A DNA stretch of 6,967 bases from DASUFH01 sp036274645. Its GTDB lineage: Bacteria; Acidobacteriota; Terriglobia; 20CM-2-55-15. Below, piece by piece: positions 6,203-6,967 of the stretch. The notes beneath the pieces were generated by a model. That model had not been told where the DNA came from and ran no database searches. It saw only the letters and a list, made by a program, of their open reading frames with translations. The stretch is taken from contig DASUFH010000365.1 in assembly GCA_036274645.1 (NCBI GenBank), positions 1 to 6,967 on the forward strand, given 5' to 3'. Made by a program: the position numbers and the translations under genes. Positions within the stretch are counted from its first letter, which is position 1, and each line of letters begins with the position of its first letter.

Positions 6203-6361
6203 TCAGGCGGACTTGCGGGGGCGAATGTCCGAGTTGCGTTCCTCCTCTGGGTGTTGATCACGCGAAGGCGCCTTCGGTTGGCGGCTTAACCACGACAGAT
6301 ACACGACGAGGACGAGAAAACCCAGGGCCAGAAACAGGACAAATATGGTTCCACCGTTCAT
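6203..6361 (-). CDS. Small single-pass membrane protein, 52 residues
   Basis: I do not recognise the family. The protein has a short N-terminus (MNGG), one strongly hydrophobic helix (about residues 5-25, IFVLFLALGFLVLVVYLSWL) and a charged, probably cytoplasmic tail rich in Arg, Lys, Glu and Pro. An ATG 36 nt upstream (6397) would add 12 residues. I prefer 6361 because the - strand has AGGAAAGGGG (6368-6377) ending 6 nt before it, a good Shine-Dalgarno site. The gene converges on the FAD gene with only 24 nt between the two stop codons. Small helices of this kind may be subunits or regulators of membrane complexes, but nothing nearby names a partner. Confidence 0.6.
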   Translation of the reverse strand: MNGGTIFVLFLALGFLVLVVYLSWLSRQPKAPSRDQHPEEERNSDIRPRKSA

Positions 6362-6574
6362 GCCTTGCCCCTTTCCTCGATACACGATTACCACCAATGG
6401 GTTAGCTATTGGAAGTAAGTAACCTGGCCAATCATCTCATCTGGGTTCCCGGCCCGGGAGGCGAAACTGTGACGCGGCGCCCCGGGTCGCATTCTGGCGG
6501 GACTTTCCCTCCCGGGGAAGCCGGGATCGATAGGCGTTACCGGTCTGATCAAGGTGGGCTAAAATCCAGCCGCA
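6362..6574. other. Intergenic region between divergent genes
   Basis: Apart from the ribosome-binding site of the small gene and the -10-like box of the last gene, I see no gene here. One short hairpin is readable: CTTTCCC (6503-6509) pairs with GGGGAAG (6514-6520), including one G-T wobble, around a TCCC loop. No T-run follows it on the + strand. The open frame on + from 6409 to 6762 overlaps the start of the right-edge gene in another frame and has no family features, so it is treated as a shadow. Confidence 0.5.
6560..6565 (+). promoter_or_regulatory. -10-like box just before the right-edge gene
   Basis: TAAAAT matches the TATAAT consensus at 5 of 6 positions and ends 9 nt before the ATG at 6575. 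Transcription would start about 2-3 nt before the start codon, which would make the message nearly leaderless; no Shine-Dalgarno sequence is present. There is no convincing -35 box at the usual distance, so confidence is limited. Confidence 0.4.
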
Positions 6575-6967
6575 ATGCGCGCCGAATCACAGCCCTCTTT
6601 TTCTGCCAAAGCCGTTCGGGGTCAGTTGGATCGAATTCTGGCGAGCCCGGGTTTCGCGCGCGCGGAGCGGATGCGCCGATTCCTCCGCTTCGCCGTGGAA
6701 CAGTCCCTGAAGAAGCATTCGGCGCCGGTGAAGGAATACGCCGTCGCGCTCGCGGTCTATGACAAGCCGGCGTCATTCGATCCGCGCATCGATCCCATCG
6801 TTCGTGTCGAGGCCAGCAGGCTGCGCGCCAAACTCCGCGAATATTACGCCGACGAGGGCCGCGATGATTCCATCGTCGTTGCGATTCGAAAAGGCGGATA
6901 TTCCGCCATTTTTCGGAAGAGACGCGGCGCGATTCCTTCCGCTCGCCTGTCGGGATCCGAAGCCGCC
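6575..6967 (+). CDS. Regulator-like protein with acidobacterial N-terminal domain, 3'-truncated
   Basis: The frame opens at the ATG and stays open for 131 codons to the window edge. Residues about 16-115 contain LDRILASPGFARAERMRRFLRFAVEQSL, VKEYAVALAVYDKPASFDPRIDPIVRVEASRLRAKLREYY and VAIRKGGYSAIF. This is the N-terminal domain I associate with the large families of acidobacterial regulators annotated as winged-helix, adenylate cyclase-like or TolB/TPR-repeat proteins. In those the domain is usually followed by a membrane helix and a TolB-like, WD40/PD40 or TPR part. The remainder of this protein is outside the window, so its output function cannot be stated. Its basic segment RKRRGAIPSARL after the domain would suit a linker ahead of a membrane helix. 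The motif match is strong, and the naming of the full protein is inference. Confidence 0.85.
   Translation, partial: MRAESQPSFSAKAVRGQLDRILASPGFARAERMRRFLRFAVEQSLKKHSAPVKEYAVALAVYDKPASFDPRIDPIVRVEASRLRAKLREYYADEGRDDSIVVAIRKGGYSAIFRKRRGAIPSARLSGSEAA

Noticed and set aside
6409..6762. + strand open frame of 117 codons before the right edge
   Set aside because: It overlaps the recognisable N-terminal domain starting at 6575 in a different frame, lacks a ribosome-binding site and has a biased, featureless composition.

Overview
The window is a GC-rich piece of bacterial chromosome, densely coded and mostly on the + strand. Three protein types suggest Acidobacteriota, probably near the Solibacter/Bryobacter group. 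They are the sensor kinase (short N-terminal membrane anchor followed by a QYQWIGQ-type sequence, and an HWRLLVKNEAGSLEAAV stretch just before the second membrane helix), the N-terminal 'ASPGFARAERMRRFLRF...DPRIDPIVRVEASRLR' domain at the right edge, and the EEP-family protein. This assignment rests on remembered family patterns, not on a search.

Layout: (1) 1-527, the 3' part of leuD (leucine biosynthesis), cut by the window start. (2) 528-657, an intergenic stretch with a good sigma70-like promoter whose -35 box lies exactly at the centre of an inverted repeat. (3) 658-4772, a compact + strand cluster: a sensor histidine kinase with a remarkable Gly/Pro-rich insertion in its extracytoplasmic sensor region, its OmpR/PhoB-type response regulator (4-nt ATGA overlap), and 18 nt further on an endonuclease/exonuclease/phosphatase-fold protein. 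(4) 4773-4951, an intergenic region almost filled by a short imperfect hairpin and a 117-bp fold-back element with perfect 17-bp terminal arms. Both share a unit present three times, which looks like a REP/MITE-type repeat. (5) 4952-6178, a FAD-dependent monooxygenase/oxidoreductase of the PHBH fold. (6) 6203-6361 on the - strand, a small single-helix membrane protein of 52 residues with a clear Shine-Dalgarno site. (7) 6362-6574, a GC-rich intergenic region. (8) 6575 to the window end, the N-terminus of a protein carrying the domain typical of acidobacterial TolB/TPR-type regulators, running off the edge.

How they work together: the kinase and regulator form a two-component pair that is very likely cotranscribed, and the EEP protein may be on the same transcript. 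Nothing in the sequence links leuD, the FAD enzyme or the right-edge gene to that pair. Most of the window is ordinary genome content. The points most worth a second look are the Gly/Pro-rich tract with its 33-bp coding minisatellite, and the fold-back repeat whose right arm appears to supply the ribosome-binding site of the FAD enzyme.
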